A stretch of 64,000 nucleotides of DNA from DASYKT01 sp035995185 (lineage in GTDB: Bacteria; Acidobacteriota; Blastocatellia; Pyrinomonadales; Pyrinomonadaceae): positions 62,001 through 126,000 of the forward strand of contig DASYKT010000005.1 in assembly GCA_035995185.1 (NCBI GenBank), given 5' to 3'. Shown here piece after piece: positions 1 to 9,496 of this stretch. Numbering within the stretch: position 1 is the stretch's first letter; each line of letters opens with the position of its first letter. The position numbers were made by a program, and so were the translations under genes. The notes below the pieces were generated by a model. The model did no database searches. It saw only the letters and a list, made by a program, of their open reading frames with translations, and was not told the origin of the DNA.

Positions 1-450
1 TATAAAAAGCGTTATGGAGAGGAACCTTCTTACGATGCCAGTGGCAAACCTCAAAATATGGCGCTAGATTCTTTACACAGGAGAGTTCTTTGGACAGTAT
101 TAACAACCCACCCAGTGGTCTTTGTTGGATTTAGCCTTCATGACCCCTTTTTTACACACGTATTACAAATAGTAGGACGCGATTTCGGACTTGGCTCTGA
201 TTCGGAACATTTTGCCATCATGCCATATAGTTCCAGCGATCAGAATTTGGTAAAAAGCGAACAAGAACAAATCACGAAAATCTTAAATGGTTACAATACG
301 ATGCCAGTTTTCTATCACGCGCCCGATAACAATGGAACGATAAATCATGATGGTCTAGGTAAACTAATTATGGAATTAGCGAAAAGCATTGGCCTTCCTG
401 TCGTTAGTTCCGGAATAAGCGATCTCAATCGACGAATGTTAGAACTATAA
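1..450 (+). CDS. SIR2-like domain protein, C-terminal part (5' truncated by window)
   Basis: The frame is open from the first base, so the start lies outside the window; the internal ATG at 58 is not a convincing start. The visible 149 residues match the end of a SIR2-like (SIR2_2 type) domain: a strand-loop FVGFSLHDPFF followed by a helix is the typical site where these domains bind NAD. SIR2-like domains in anti-phage systems (Thoeris ThsA, DSR, Avs5) deplete NAD+ when triggered; a similar role here is inferred. The stop is followed after 1 nt by the ATG of a large P-loop NTPase, so the pair is almost certainly co-translated as effector plus sensor. The catalytic Asn/His region would be in the missing N-terminal part, so activity cannot be judged. 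Confidence 0.75.
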   Translation, partial: YKKRYGEEPSYDASGKPQNMALDSLHRRVLWTVLTTHPVVFVGFSLHDPFFTHVLQIVGRDFGLGSDSEHFAIMPYSSSDQNLVKSEQEQITKILNGYNTMPVFYHAPDNNGTINHDGLGKLIMELAKSIGLPVVSSGISDLNRRMLEL

Positions 451-451
451 A

Positions 452-3400
452 ATGAAAATTCAACGAGAAAAATTAGAAATAGCTTTTTCTGAATTTGCAA
501 CGAAATCAGGTGGAATTGTTATCGGTTCCCCCGGTGTTGGTAAGACCTATCTTCTTAAGAATTTCTCAGACAAAGCGGAAGTTAAATTCAGCATTATTCC
601 TTTATATCTTCCGATTGACAAGCTTGGAGTAGAAAATGATGCGCAATTAAGAGCGGCTCTTAACATTGAAGAAAATTTTATCGATTATCTTAAGAAGCAC
701 GACTCCAAGAATCCGTCAAAAAAAATCTTAATTATTGATGCCTTTGATGCCGCTCGCTCAGAAGTGTCTAAAAGATATTTTCTTAATCTAATTAAGCAAG
801 TCTTAAAGAATCTTCAAGAAACATGGAATGTGGTGGTGAGCGTCCGTACTTATGATGCCACGAAATCGCAAGAGCTTCAGGATATCTTTCCTCGCGACTA
901 TAGTAATACTCCATCGCAAGAATTCCAGACATTCGCGATTTCTTGTCAGCATTTTGTTATTCCACCTTTAAATGATGATGAAAGACAACAAGCCGTAAAT
1001 TCTATTCTCCATCTTCCACGGCTCTTTGAAAGCGGTTCGATCGACTTTAAGGAATTATTAAGAATCCCATTTCACCTTTGGCTAGCTGAAACGATACTTC
1101 GCATAAATCCGAATTTGGAAGAATTAAGTAGCGTAAACTCAGAGATTCAACTTCTGGGGTATTTTTGGAAATATCGAATTAAGAACGATATATCTGCCGA
1201 AGATCTACTCGGCTCACTTTCAAAAATCACCAGAGCAATGGTTACTGCAAAATCTTTATCTATACGAAAAGATGAAATCTATGAAATTGGCATTCAACAA
1301 ATTTGGGACGCTTTGATGGCTTCGGAGGTTATTGTATATACCTCTACCGATGAACAACGCATAACTTTTCGCCATAATATTCTCTTTGATTATGCTGTTA
1401 GTATACTTTTGATTGAAGATAATCTCCAAGAATTTGTTAATTTCATAAATTCCGATCCATCTAGACCATTATTCCTGCGACCTAGTCTTAATTACTATTT
1501 CACCAGATTGTGGTACGCAAATCCAGAATTATTTTGGACGATTTTCTGGGGGGTACTACCAAATGACAGCCTTCATGTCCGCTTGTTTGCGAGATTATTA
1601 CCACCAACAGTAATAGTTAATGAAGCGCGACAAATTTCAGAATTACAACCCTTGGTTGAAGCGCTAACTTCTGGAGAAGATTTAGCAAAGGAAGCTGTAT
1701 TACGGGTTCTTCAAGCATATAGAATGATCCGCCCTATGGATGCACGAGCCGGAATTTGGTTTCTATTTTTATTAGCGATCTCTCAACACCTTAGCCACAA
1801 ATTTGCCTGGGATCTGGCAATCCTCACGAATGAATTCATTGATATAGTCCAGTCTTACAAAAATAGTGACGCATTAAATATCTGTGGCGAGATTGCGCGG
1901 AGATTGTTAAATTGGATTTGGTTAAATCGACTCGAAGGAGACAAAGCCTGGTTCGATAATCTTGGATATGTATGGGCGATACCCATGGTCGCTAAAACTT
2001 ATGAAACCGATATAGAGTCTTCCAGACTGCTATTAAGAAAAGTATTTGAACTTTTAGCAGAGCCCGGTTTTCCTATCAACTACTTTTACAGATTGGCCGA
2101 CCATATTGAGTATGTTTGGGATTACTCTCCTGACCTTGTTGAAGATATTTACTTGAATGTTTTTACTCACCAGGAATCTAGTGAGGAAAAAACGCAATTT
2201 GGCACGGCAGTTGTACCGATGACCAGTACAAGGCGACAGGATTTTGAAATGTGCCAATACGTATTGACACAAAAAACTTCGGCTTATGTTAAAGCCAAAC
2301 CTCGATCTGCCGCTATGACGATACTACGTCTCCTTAATCCGGCTATCATTAACGAACGTCTTTTGAGATATGAAATCGCAACAAAAGAAGAGCTACCGAT
2401 ATCGGAATTTTTGTTTCGCGGCGGACAAGCTAAATATTTAGCTGACCGTAGCTATTTCTGGGATGGTTCTTATCGAGAGGGTCCGATCGAACTGGCGGGT
2501 CGCTTATTTTCATTTATTGACGGCATAGCATCCACAAAAGAAAGGATAGATGACCTGGAGCGAGTTTTAGATGTGTTTAGAGATTTCGCAATTGTGGCTT
2601 TCTTTTGGAAAAGGCTGATTGAATCCGGGACGCGGTCACCCGAGTTTTTCTCTTCATATTTAATTGAATTATGTATAGCTCCTCCTGTTCTTCGAGGTCC
2701 TGACACTTCACCTGTCATAGAAGAATTTATCGCCGCGGCTTGGCCTGATTTTTCAGAATCACAGCGTCTTGAACTTGAAAACTCAATTATGACTTCAATC
2801 AAAAGCCCTGATGAAGATGACGAAGACCTGATTTACTGGAAGAAACGCATGATAGTCCGTATCCCCGCTACTTTGCTGCAAACAGAAGAAGGAAAAAATC
2901 TTAAAAAGGAAATGGAACAGAAAGGAGACGTTCCTGCCCCTAGAGCACCAAGAGGATTTAGTTTTTCGTCTACTCCGCTTACTGAGGAAATGTGGCTTGA
3001 AGACGAGGGCGTTGATTTAAGTAAAACTCAAAATAATATATTGCTTAAATCGAGCGCTCCTCTGGCCTCCTTCTCCTCTAAATGGCTAAACGAAATTGCC
3101 AGTTCGGAGGAAATCGTAAATATTCTCGAAAAAGCAAAGGAAACATTTTCCTTAATAAAAGAAAATGACTCTGCTGACCATCAAGTTCTGGAAACAGCCT
3201 GGACACATTTAGGCTCATGCGCGAGCGCGATGAGCCATGGCATTACTGATAAAGATTCGGAAGAATTCAGATTCTGTAAAGAAATCCTATTGATTTGCTC
3301 TAAACACCCTTCTCCTGTAGCTTCTGCCGAAGAGGATGAAACCTATACATCAGCGGCTTGGTCCTCTGCTCCTCGCACGGAAGCCGCGCAGGGACTGCCC

Positions 3401-4489
3401 TGGTTAGCCGTACAAGGCCCCGACGATGAAATATTTGAAGCCATTGAACTTCTTATTAATGATCCTAAACCGTCGATACGTTTTTTGATTGTGAGTGAAT
3501 TATTCCGACTTATCTATAACTTACCGGATAAATTTTGGAAATTTGCCGAGTATATTGCCGACCATGAAAAGAACAAAGTAGTTCAGGAAGCTTTTTTTCG
3601 CACATTGAGCTATATAGCTATAAAAGATGAAAAACATACTGTAGCAATCATGGATAGATTCTTTAAAAACAGATGGTCTGATTTTAAAGAAATTCAAATC
3701 TGGGATACGGCAATGCCAACGATCGTTGGACTTGCTTTAGCGCGGGAGAATACTTGGTGTATTCAAACTATCGATATGTTTCTGACGGATCCAATTGAAA
3801 AAATATCTCCCTTGCACAGCGCAGTTTTTAATGCTTTATCATTTGTACGGCCTGAAAGGTTCAGTGATCCTAAAAATCTTCCGGCGACCGATCGCGCCAT
3901 CCAGTGGCTCAAAAAGGTAATAAGTATACTTTCGGTTAATATTAGAGAGTCTTTAACCGCCTCACCAAATATGCAAAGGGATGAATATGAAAAAAAAGTT
4001 TACAGGTTATACAAAGTTGTCGATGACCTAGTTTTGCGTCTCTATTTTGCCGCCAAAATTAAAGATGAACATTTACAAGAAAATGAGGAACAGATCACCG
4101 AACTCCAGAGAGAACAGTATTACTTTAAAATCAAACCTTTGCTTAACGAAATTTTAGTTTTTGCAACTGATAAGAATCAAGGCTTATTTGCGCCAACCGC
4201 ATACCACTTCATGCAATTACTGAGAGGAGTATTGAAATATGATCCAAAAGACGTATTAAATATGGCAGCAAATGTAGCCCGTTCAAGTGAGTCCTCCGGC
4301 TATTTATTCGATTCCATGGCAATTAGACAGGTTATTGAAATGGTCGAGTTAGTGCTAGCTGATTATAGGTATGAAGTTAGAGAGGGCCGACCGCTCGAAG
4401 ACTTAATGACCTTACTGGATTTCTTTGCCAATACCGGAGCAGCAGAAGCGCTGCGGCTAGTTTGGAAACTAGATGAAATTTATAGATGA
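452..4489 (+). CDS. Large STAND-like P-loop NTPase paired with the SIR2-like protein
   Basis: 1345 residues. An N-terminal P-loop domain has Walker A GSPGVGKT (about residues 25-32), Walker B ILIIDAFDAA (about 91-101) and a following VSVRTYD strand that resembles the sensor region of STAND/AAA NTPases. The remaining roughly 1000 residues are helical and without recognisable catalytic motifs, as expected of the repeat-type sensor arms of STAND defence proteins. It starts 1 nt after the SIR2-like gene, so it probably controls that effector; the arrangement resembles a split version of SIR2-STAND (Avs5-like) proteins, but homology to a named Avs type cannot be proven by eye. A HEPN-domain gene follows after 40 nt. 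Its ligand is unknown. Confidence 0.7.
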   Translation: MKIQREKLEIAFSEFATKSGGIVIGSPGVGKTYLLKNFSDKAEVKFSIIPLYLPIDKLGVENDAQLRAALNIEENFIDYLKKHDSKNPSKKILIIDAFDAARSEVSKRYFLNLIKQVLKNLQETWNVVVSVRTYDATKSQELQDIFPRDYSNTPSQEFQTFAISCQHFVIPPLNDDERQQAVNSILHLPRLFESGSIDFKELLRIPFHLWLAETILRINPNLEELSSVNSEIQLLGYFWKYRIKNDISAEDLLGSLSKITRAMVTAKSLSIRKDEIYEIGIQQIWDALMASEVIVYTSTDEQRITFRHNILFDYAVSILLIEDNLQEFVNFINSDPSRPLFLRPSLNYYFTRLWYANPELFWTIFWGVLPNDSLHVRLFARLLPPTVIVNEARQISELQPLVEALTSGEDLAKEAVLRVLQAYRMIRPMDARAGIWFLFLLAISQHLSHKFAWDLAILTNEFIDIVQSYKNSDALNICGEIARRLLNWIWLNRLEGDKAWFDNLGYVWAIPMVAKTYETDIESSRLLLRKVFELLAEPGFPINYFYRLADHIEYVWDYSPDLVEDIYLNVFTHQESSEEKTQFGTAVVPMTSTRRQDFEMCQYVLTQKTSAYVKAKPRSAAMTILRLLNPAIINERLLRYEIATKEELPISEFLFRGGQAKYLADRSYFWDGSYREGPIELAGRLFSFIDGIASTKERIDDLERVLDVFRDFAIVAFFWKRLIESGTRSPEFFSSYLIELCIAPPVLRGPDTSPVIEEFIAAAWPDFSESQRLELENSIMTSIKSPDEDDEDLIYWKKRMIVRIPATLLQTEEGKNLKKEMEQKGDVPAPRAPRGFSFSSTPLTEEMWLEDEGVDLSKTQNNILLKSSAPLASFSSKWLNEIASSEEIVNILEKAKETFSLIKENDSADHQVLETAWTHLGSCASAMSHGITDKDSEEFRFCKEILLICSKHPSPVASAEEDETYTSAAWSSAPRTEAAQGLPWLAVQGPDDEIFEAIELLINDPKPSIRFLIVSELFRLIYNLPDKFWKFAEYIADHEKNKVVQEAFFRTLSYIAIKDEKHTVAIMDRFFKNRWSDFKEIQIWDTAMPTIVGLALARENTWCIQTIDMFLTDPIEKISPLHSAVFNALSFVRPERFSDPKNLPATDRAIQWLKKVISILSVNIRESLTASPNMQRDEYEKKVYRLYKVVDDLVLRLYFAAKIKDEHLQENEEQITELQREQYYFKIKPLLNEILVFATDKNQGLFAPTAYHFMQLLRGVLKYDPKDVLNMAANVARSSESSGYLFDSMAIRQVIEMVELVLADYRYEVREGRPLEDLMTLLDFFANTGAAEALRLVWKLDEIYR

Positions 4490-4529
4490 GCATAATTGAA
4501 TATTCTGCTTGATATTTTAAGAATTTTTT

Positions 4530-5870
4530 ATGGATAGTTATATGGACCGTCAAAACATCGAGTTGCGTGAGAGTGTTAAATCTTATGTAAAGGCCGCAAT
4601 TAAATATGCTCGGGAAGTAGCGGATGCGCAGTCGAGTGATTTTGAATTTACAACATCAAGTCTGCTTTTTATCCGAAAAGATTTTGACAAAATACCTGAA
4701 TACCAAAGATGTTTTCAGCGTTTTGGAAAAGATCCGGTAGTTTTTGGTCAATTTAATCAACTAACCGGAGTGGGTTTTGCAAGAAGTCGTTCTTGGCCGC
4801 TGGAGACTTTTATGCTTCACCTGCCGCAATTACTTGGTATCCATAATGAAATATGTGAGTTTAATGAAGCATTTTTCGAGGAGGGATATTCTAAATTGGA
4901 AGAGACTTTTTATAATGATGAGATTAGCTTCGAAGTCATCGCCCCATTACAAGGACCGAAGTTCAGTGAGTTGATTAAGCTGGAGGATAATCTTGAAATT
5001 TGCCTAGTTAATGTAAAAGATCTAACACCTATCATCGATAACGATAGTATAAAAAGGAAAGATAAGGTAAATCTGCTTGATCTGGAAACATGTTGGGCAA
5101 TTCGTACGTCCTATAAACTTCCCAAAATACTCGGAGATAACGAGGACGATCGGGAAAAAAGGAACCAACAAGATAAAGAAAATGAAGAGAAACGAGAACA
5201 TGCAAATGAAATTGTCGAGCAAGTAGTAATCGCTTTACGGCTTTATAGTTATTATACTAATCGTTTTAGTGATATTTATCCTGCTACTATACTTCATCGG
5301 GCCAGGTCGCTTCTTTTTCCTCAGAAAAAAACATTTCGCATTAGATACTTTCCCGATTTTTCTTTTACCTGGGATTACAATAGTGAATTCACAACAACCT
5401 TTCAGGAATTTTGGTATTCGTTTCGAGCAAAATCGGTTATCGAACGCAAGTTTATTAGTGTCGCAGCGAGAAGATTCAGCTTTGCTCACGAGAGATATAA
5501 TTCGCAAGATAAGATAGTCGATCTGCTGATAGCTGCTGAAGCGCTTTTCTTGTGTGATCAAGGTGGAATAGGTGAACTTAGATACCGGTTATCTTTGCGG
5601 GCTGCGTTTTTTCTTACCGATGATTCGCAAACTAGAAAGCGGATATTCGCAGATTTTAAGACCGCTTATGATTTGCGTAGTAAAATTGTCCATGGAGGTG
5701 AAGTTGAAAAAGATTTCTTCAAAATTAAAGATTCTGAAGAATACGGAATTGATGGATTTGTTAAAAAAATTCAGTTGTATATTTGCTGTGCTATTTATAA
5801 AGCGATTTCGATTGCCAATGAGCCAAACTCTCCAAAGCACCTAGTCGATTGGGACGAACTTGTTTTTTAG
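4530..5870 (+). CDS. Apea-like HEPN domain protein
   Basis: 446 residues. The C-terminal third has the layout of Apea-type HEPN domains: an acidic IVDLLIAAEALFL helix, then ELRYRLSLRAAFFL, then AYDLRSKIVHGG near residue 385. RSKIVH fits the HEPN Rx4-6H catalytic motif (R, four residues, H), so ribonuclease activity is plausible. The N-terminal 300 residues are not recognised; a charged stretch near residues 205-225 is probably a linker or coiled coil. It is the third gene after the SIR2-like and STAND-like genes on the same strand (40 nt gap) and may belong to the same system, or be an independent abortive-infection type gene in a defence island. The next gene is on the opposite strand. Confidence 0.7.
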   Translation: MDSYMDRQNIELRESVKSYVKAAIKYAREVADAQSSDFEFTTSSLLFIRKDFDKIPEYQRCFQRFGKDPVVFGQFNQLTGVGFARSRSWPLETFMLHLPQLLGIHNEICEFNEAFFEEGYSKLEETFYNDEISFEVIAPLQGPKFSELIKLEDNLEICLVNVKDLTPIIDNDSIKRKDKVNLLDLETCWAIRTSYKLPKILGDNEDDREKRNQQDKENEEKREHANEIVEQVVIALRLYSYYTNRFSDIYPATILHRARSLLFPQKKTFRIRYFPDFSFTWDYNSEFTTTFQEFWYSFRAKSVIERKFISVAARRFSFAHERYNSQDKIVDLLIAAEALFLCDQGGIGELRYRLSLRAAFFLTDDSQTRKRIFADFKTAYDLRSKIVHGGEVEKDFFKIKDSEEYGIDGFVKKIQLYICCAIYKAISIANEPNSPKHLVDWDELVF

Positions 5871-5896
5871 CTACTTCGTCTAAAACTAGAGTATTT

Positions 5897-6139
5897 CTAT
5901 TTTACCTTAATTCTTTTCCTATTTCTTATGACTGGGACTGAAGCAATAGAAATAAGTAACTTTCTCTCTCCAGGTTTATTGTACTTTTCGAGTTTATCAT
6001 TTTGCGAAATGGTATTTTTATTTAGCCCTTTTGCCTTTGTCACATCATCCGCATAGATCAAAAGATCACACAAAGGCTTTACTAACTGCGTTAGATAATC
6101 AACCTGTTGCTGCAATCTTTTGAGTTCCTTATCTGACAT
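5897..6139 (-). CDS. Small protein with possible helix-turn-helix, mobilization operon
   Basis: 80 residues, basic C-terminus. After an N-terminal amphipathic helix (LQQQVDYLTQLVKPL), the stretch DDVTKAKGLNKNTISQND resembles the helix-turn-helix of short excisionase/MerR-like DNA-binding proteins (xxVAxxLGxSxxTV pattern). It is followed by a beta-hairpin-like basic tail. It is the third gene of a minus-strand operon after the MobV relaxase and a coiled-coil protein (31 nt gap), so a role as mobilization accessory or regulator is inferred. It converges with the HEPN gene; only 26 nt separate their ends. The family is not recognised with certainty. Confidence 0.5.
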   Translation of the reverse strand: MSDKELKRLQQQVDYLTQLVKPLCDLLIYADDVTKAKGLNKNTISQNDKLEKYNKPGERKLLISIASVPVIRNRKRIKVK

Positions 6140-6170
6140 TTTCTTTATTTGAGCAGCTGGGGGTGATTGT

Positions 6171-6728
6171 TTATAAAACCATTTTTAAAATGAATACTGC
6201 TATAACTAATCCGCCCATCGTACAACTGCCAAGAGCGAACAAAAATATATTTGTACGGATGTCCCTGCCGTTGATTTCTTCTTGAACTTGTTCAAGTTGA
6301 GCGGCGAAAGCTTTGTTTTCTTTCCATAATTTATTGTTTTCGTTTTGTAGAGCCCGAGCATCTTTATTCAATCCGCGTATAATATCGTCCTGTTTCATCA
6401 TTAACTTGGCCAAGTTGCCAATTTCTTTTTCATGATCTGACTCGCTATAATTTTTTATACTGTGCTCAAGTTCCGCGATTTTCCCCCTGAGCGTTTTGAT
6501 TTCGACCTCTTTGGCCTCCATTTGAGTCAGTGCATTACGCAGTCTTGTATTTTCCTGTTGTAGAATCTTGACGCGGCTCTTGACTGTCTCTATTTCTCTT
6601 ACTTGCAACGAGAGTGCGGCGCGGCTTTGATCTTGAACGCGCTGCCTCTCGCTCGCAGCTTGCTTTTCCAAACGAAGTGTTACGACCTCGGCTTTTAGAA
6701 GTTGATTTTCAAATTTGAGATCATCCAT
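6171..6728 (-). CDS. Coiled-coil protein with C-terminal membrane anchor, mobilization operon
   Basis: 185 residues. Residues 1-150 are almost entirely heptad-rich, charged coiled coil. A single hydrophobic segment (about 161-182, IFLFALGSCTMGGLVIAVFI) ends the protein, giving a tail-anchored layout. The start codon overlaps the relaxase stop by one base (TAATG), so the two are translationally coupled. MobV relaxase genes are often followed by, or fused to, long coiled coils; here the coiled coil looks split into its own membrane-bound protein. A role in bringing the relaxosome to the membrane or to a helper coupling protein is inference only. No enzymatic motif is visible. Confidence 0.6.
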   Translation of the reverse strand: MDDLKFENQLLKAEVVTLRLEKQAASERQRVQDQSRAALSLQVREIETVKSRVKILQQENTRLRNALTQMEAKEVEIKTLRGKIAELEHSIKNYSESDHEKEIGNLAKLMMKQDDIIRGLNKDARALQNENNKLWKENKAFAAQLEQVQEEINGRDIRTNIFLFALGSCTMGGLVIAVFILKMVL

Positions 6729-7837
6729 TATGCCAATACTAACGCCTCCGATTCTTCAATTTGTACTTCCTCGAACACCTGAATCTCTTCAGTTTCGTGT
6801 TGATCTCTTACCTTCTCTTCCACCGCATCCATTTCTCTTTTCTCGGAATAATCTACAGAAGCTCTTTTCGCCAATTCCTCGCCGTATGCGCGACCGGAAC
6901 GCGCGGCAGTTTCGTCATCGTAGTTTTCTCGAATAACTTCGACCGCCTTCTCAGGAGTAATATGGGCAATCTGCGTCAGCATCATGACAGATGAGCCGTC
7001 ACTGATTTTAGTTCCATCAGCTCCGAACGCTTTGTTATCTGGGGTAATTAATCCAACTAAAAGGCTGCGCTTTTTCTTGTCCACTAGGGCTAAACCTTGG
7101 GGAATTTCAAAAGTGTCCACGTTGATTAATTTCGCCGCTTCTATTAGTGGTATATCAACTTTCTTCTCTAGTTCGCTGTTCAGCAGTTCTGTTGTCTTTT
7201 GGAGCACTTCTCTGGCCCGGTTCTGATTGATTTGCAGTTGGCTGATCTGCTCCTGCGATTGATCTAACATATCTAGCTTTCCGTAATACTTTTGAATCGT
7301 CTGGTGCTCAGCGATACTCCCTTTGACACCTCTTTCCAATCCCAGGGGCTTCATGGTCTCGGCAAACTCATCTTGCAACTTGGAAAGCTTTTCGCGGCCG
7401 CCCAAGTGAGCTTTCGCGTTCAACTTTCCTTTCTCATCAAATGGCACGGCAAAGGCCGAAATGTGAGGCGTGCTTTCATCCATGTGAACACAAGCCTTTA
7501 TGAACTTCATTCCCCTACTTTCGAGTTTGTCCATAAATTTCTTACTTTGCCGTGCGAAGTCGATAATCTTAGTTGGAGACGAAAAATAGTCCGGGCTCGC
7601 GGTCATCAAAAATTCCACGCACTCTACTGAATCGCTTCTTGGCTTACCACCAGCTTCACCGATGTGGTAATTGACCAACTCCCGAAGCGATTCACCTTTC
7701 TCACCGATAAGATAGATGTTCTTATCGGTACGCGCCTTGTCCGCATTAAGCGTCTCGCGCTTACGGTCGAGATGGCTATCGGAGGAGGAAACAGCTGAAC
7801 CTTTCAGCTTTTCCGTGCGCAAGATGGCATACGACAT
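6728..7837 (-). CDS. MobV-family (Mob/Pre) relaxase
   Basis: 369 residues. The N-terminus MSYAILRTEKLK and the metal-binding motif HMDESTPH (residues 118-125, HxDxxTPH) are hallmarks of MobV/Pre plasmid recombination-mobilization enzymes, which nick one strand at oriT and lead it into a recipient using a helper conjugation apparatus. The His motif for metal coordination is intact. The C-terminal 150 residues form a charged, partly helical region. Upstream there is a long inverted repeat (7933-7989) that is a good oriT candidate. Two small genes follow in the same operon. With the tyrosine integrase at 43.9-45.1 kb this supports an integrative mobilizable element rather than a self-transmissible one, since no type IV secretion genes are seen. 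Confidence 0.88.
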   Translation of the reverse strand: MSYAILRTEKLKGSAVSSSDSHLDRKRETLNADKARTDKNIYLIGEKGESLRELVNYHIGEAGGKPRSDSVECVEFLMTASPDYFSSPTKIIDFARQSKKFMDKLESRGMKFIKACVHMDESTPHISAFAVPFDEKGKLNAKAHLGGREKLSKLQDEFAETMKPLGLERGVKGSIAEHQTIQKYYGKLDMLDQSQEQISQLQINQNRAREVLQKTTELLNSELEKKVDIPLIEAAKLINVDTFEIPQGLALVDKKKRSLLVGLITPDNKAFGADGTKISDGSSVMMLTQIAHITPEKAVEVIRENYDDETAARSGRAYGEELAKRASVDYSEKREMDAVEEKVRDQHETEEIQVFEEVQIEESEALVLA

Positions 7838-8495
7838 AAAATAAAATCTCCTAAATCAATCATCCTTGCTTCCCCGGTAGGGGTGAACGTACCTGCAGTT
7901 TGAGCGTAGCGAAAACGAAAGGTGTAGTGAGTACACTTAAGCATTTCTAAATCCATCGGCAAGCCGATAGATTTGGAATGCTTAAGTGTGATCTCAACGA
8001 CATAGGTTTCAATTAACATGCAAAAAATCATCGCTACGCAGACACTTTTAATCGGCGAACCCTTCAACATCCAAGACGCTCCACTGAAGTATCTAAGTTA
8101 CATCAAGCGGAATTCAATAATTTTACTGGTTACCCTTGATCAAAATTCCGACGAAGCTTTTGTTTCAGGACAACTAAGCGACTTCCAAAACATCACGGGT
8201 TAAAGATGCCTGAGTGTAAGTTTATTTTTAGGAAAAGAGAGAAGGCATCAAAAAATATTTCTGTAAGACTCAAGCAAGTTTTGACATAACGTATTGGGCA
8301 GAGTTTACAAGCACTATGAAATAATTTAGCCAAACCAAAGTCTTGACATTTTATATCCTAGAATGCTGGAAATATTAGGTCAAGCTTTTTGTTTAACATA
8401 TTTATACGTGGAACAATATATAATGCTTTTTGATTAATTTATCGACGAAACCATTATTTTCTATAGACTATTAGAAATTAATGTACGATAACTAA
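7838..8495. other. Intergenic region between relaxase and Zn-finger gene
   Basis: This 658-bp divergent region holds a long inverted repeat (7933-7989) and AT-rich DNA from about 8330 to 8490 that probably carries the promoter of the plus-strand gene (a TTGACA occurs near 8343, without an equally good -10 box). A 61-codon frame (8018-8203) exists but has no ribosome-binding site or recognisable family. Nothing else could be identified. Confidence 0.4.
7933..7989. repeat. 57-bp inverted repeat upstream of relaxase: candidate oriT
   Basis: Two arms beginning ACACTTAAGCATT and ending AATGCTTAAGTGT pair over nearly their whole length, with two small mismatched or bulged spots, around the short tip ATCGGC-AA-GCCGAT. 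It lies 96 bp upstream of the MobV relaxase start, where oriT of MobV elements is expected, and ends in GTGTG, reminiscent of the nick region of pMV158-type origins. A strong hairpin could also act in transcription, but there is no T-tract on either side typical of a terminator. Assignment as oriT is inference. Confidence 0.5.
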
Positions 8496-8498
8496 TTG

Positions 8499-9287
8499 AT
8501 GAAGGAAATCCAGAAAGACTCAAACCGGCCTGAAAAAATAATTTATTTCATTAAACTGGCAAATTTACTGAGAGAAAGAACTGAAGCACTAAAGCACGAA
8601 ATCGTTACTCCGACGACAATTAGACGAGTGTTGAGGTTCGAACCTGAAGAGGAACATTTAATAATGGTAACTCGAGATGATTATGTAGAATATATTTTGA
8701 AAGGATGGAAACAATTACCTGGAGAAATAAAAAAATATTTATCTCATCATATTGATAGGATTGACTTGGAATCAAAGGAAGTAAAATTTAGACTGGAAAC
8801 ACTTATTGTAATTTCCGAATTTTTAGACAGCATTTCGTGGTTAAATGAGGAAATCCATTACACAACTTATCCTATTAACCATAAAATGGAGGTTTCTGCA
8901 GAAGCCAAAAACAAGGGTACATCATTTGATCCTTTTGCACTTGCTAAAAAAAATATGTCGGCGGCCGAACTCGCTGATTTTCCAAGAACATGGATTGTAA
9001 AAGTACATCTTAAGATTTTAAGTGAAGAGTATACCTACTACTTAAATAAATCATTGGAGCTTTCAAAGCATCGATTTTGGCTTGAAAATGACGATACTAT
9101 TAGATTCACTACGTCGCCTCTAGTGGATCTTTTAGAAGGAATTCAGATAAAGAGAATAAGAGGATGCAAAATATGTCGTGAAGTTTTTTACGCAAAAAGA
9201 GAGGACGCTTGGGCGTGCTCTGCAAACTGCGCTAACACGCTGAGACAGCGAAGGTGGTCAAAAAATAAATTGAAAGCGAAGAAGTAG
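8499..9287 (+). CDS. CGNR-like zinc-finger protein
   Basis: 262 residues from the ATG at 8499 (a TTG one codon upstream is a less likely start). The C-terminus carries CKIC (near residue 223) and CSANC (near 239), followed by ANTLRQRRWSK, matching the CxxC...CxxxC-xxRxRQ pattern of CGNR-type zinc fingers, which are usually at the C-terminus of putative bacterial regulators. The remaining 220 residues are helical and unassigned. It stands alone between the mobilization genes and the SMEK NTPase, which runs the other way. A DNA- or RNA-binding regulatory role is inferred from the zinc finger. Confidence 0.6.
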   Translation: MKEIQKDSNRPEKIIYFIKLANLLRERTEALKHEIVTPTTIRRVLRFEPEEEHLIMVTRDDYVEYILKGWKQLPGEIKKYLSHHIDRIDLESKEVKFRLETLIVISEFLDSISWLNEEIHYTTYPINHKMEVSAEAKNKGTSFDPFALAKKNMSAAELADFPRTWIVKVHLKILSEEYTYYLNKSLELSKHRFWLENDDTIRFTTSPLVDLLEGIQIKRIRGCKICREVFYAKREDAWACSANCANTLRQRRWSKNKLKAKK

Positions 9288-9496
9288 CGTGTGGCAATAA
9301 TAATCGGTAAGGGCGCGCTTTATAAGAAGTAGCACAACTAGTGCATTAATGTTGAAGCCGTCTTTAGTTTTATGAAACGAATATTCAATTCCCAACTAAC
9401 CCAACAAAACCGAAACGGCAACGGACAGCAAAATTCTAGCCCGTGTACTGGCATATAATCTGACCGTTGTTATATGGCCTAGCTGTATTTTGTACA

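Noticed and set aside
7804..8070. 88-codon minus-strand frame upstream of the relaxase
   Set aside because: It reads through the 57-bp hairpin and into the relaxase start, so it is an accidental frame.
8018..8203. 61-codon plus-strand frame upstream of the Zn-finger gene
   Set aside because: No ribosome-binding site, no recognisable domain, and it lies in the region that should hold oriT and promoters.
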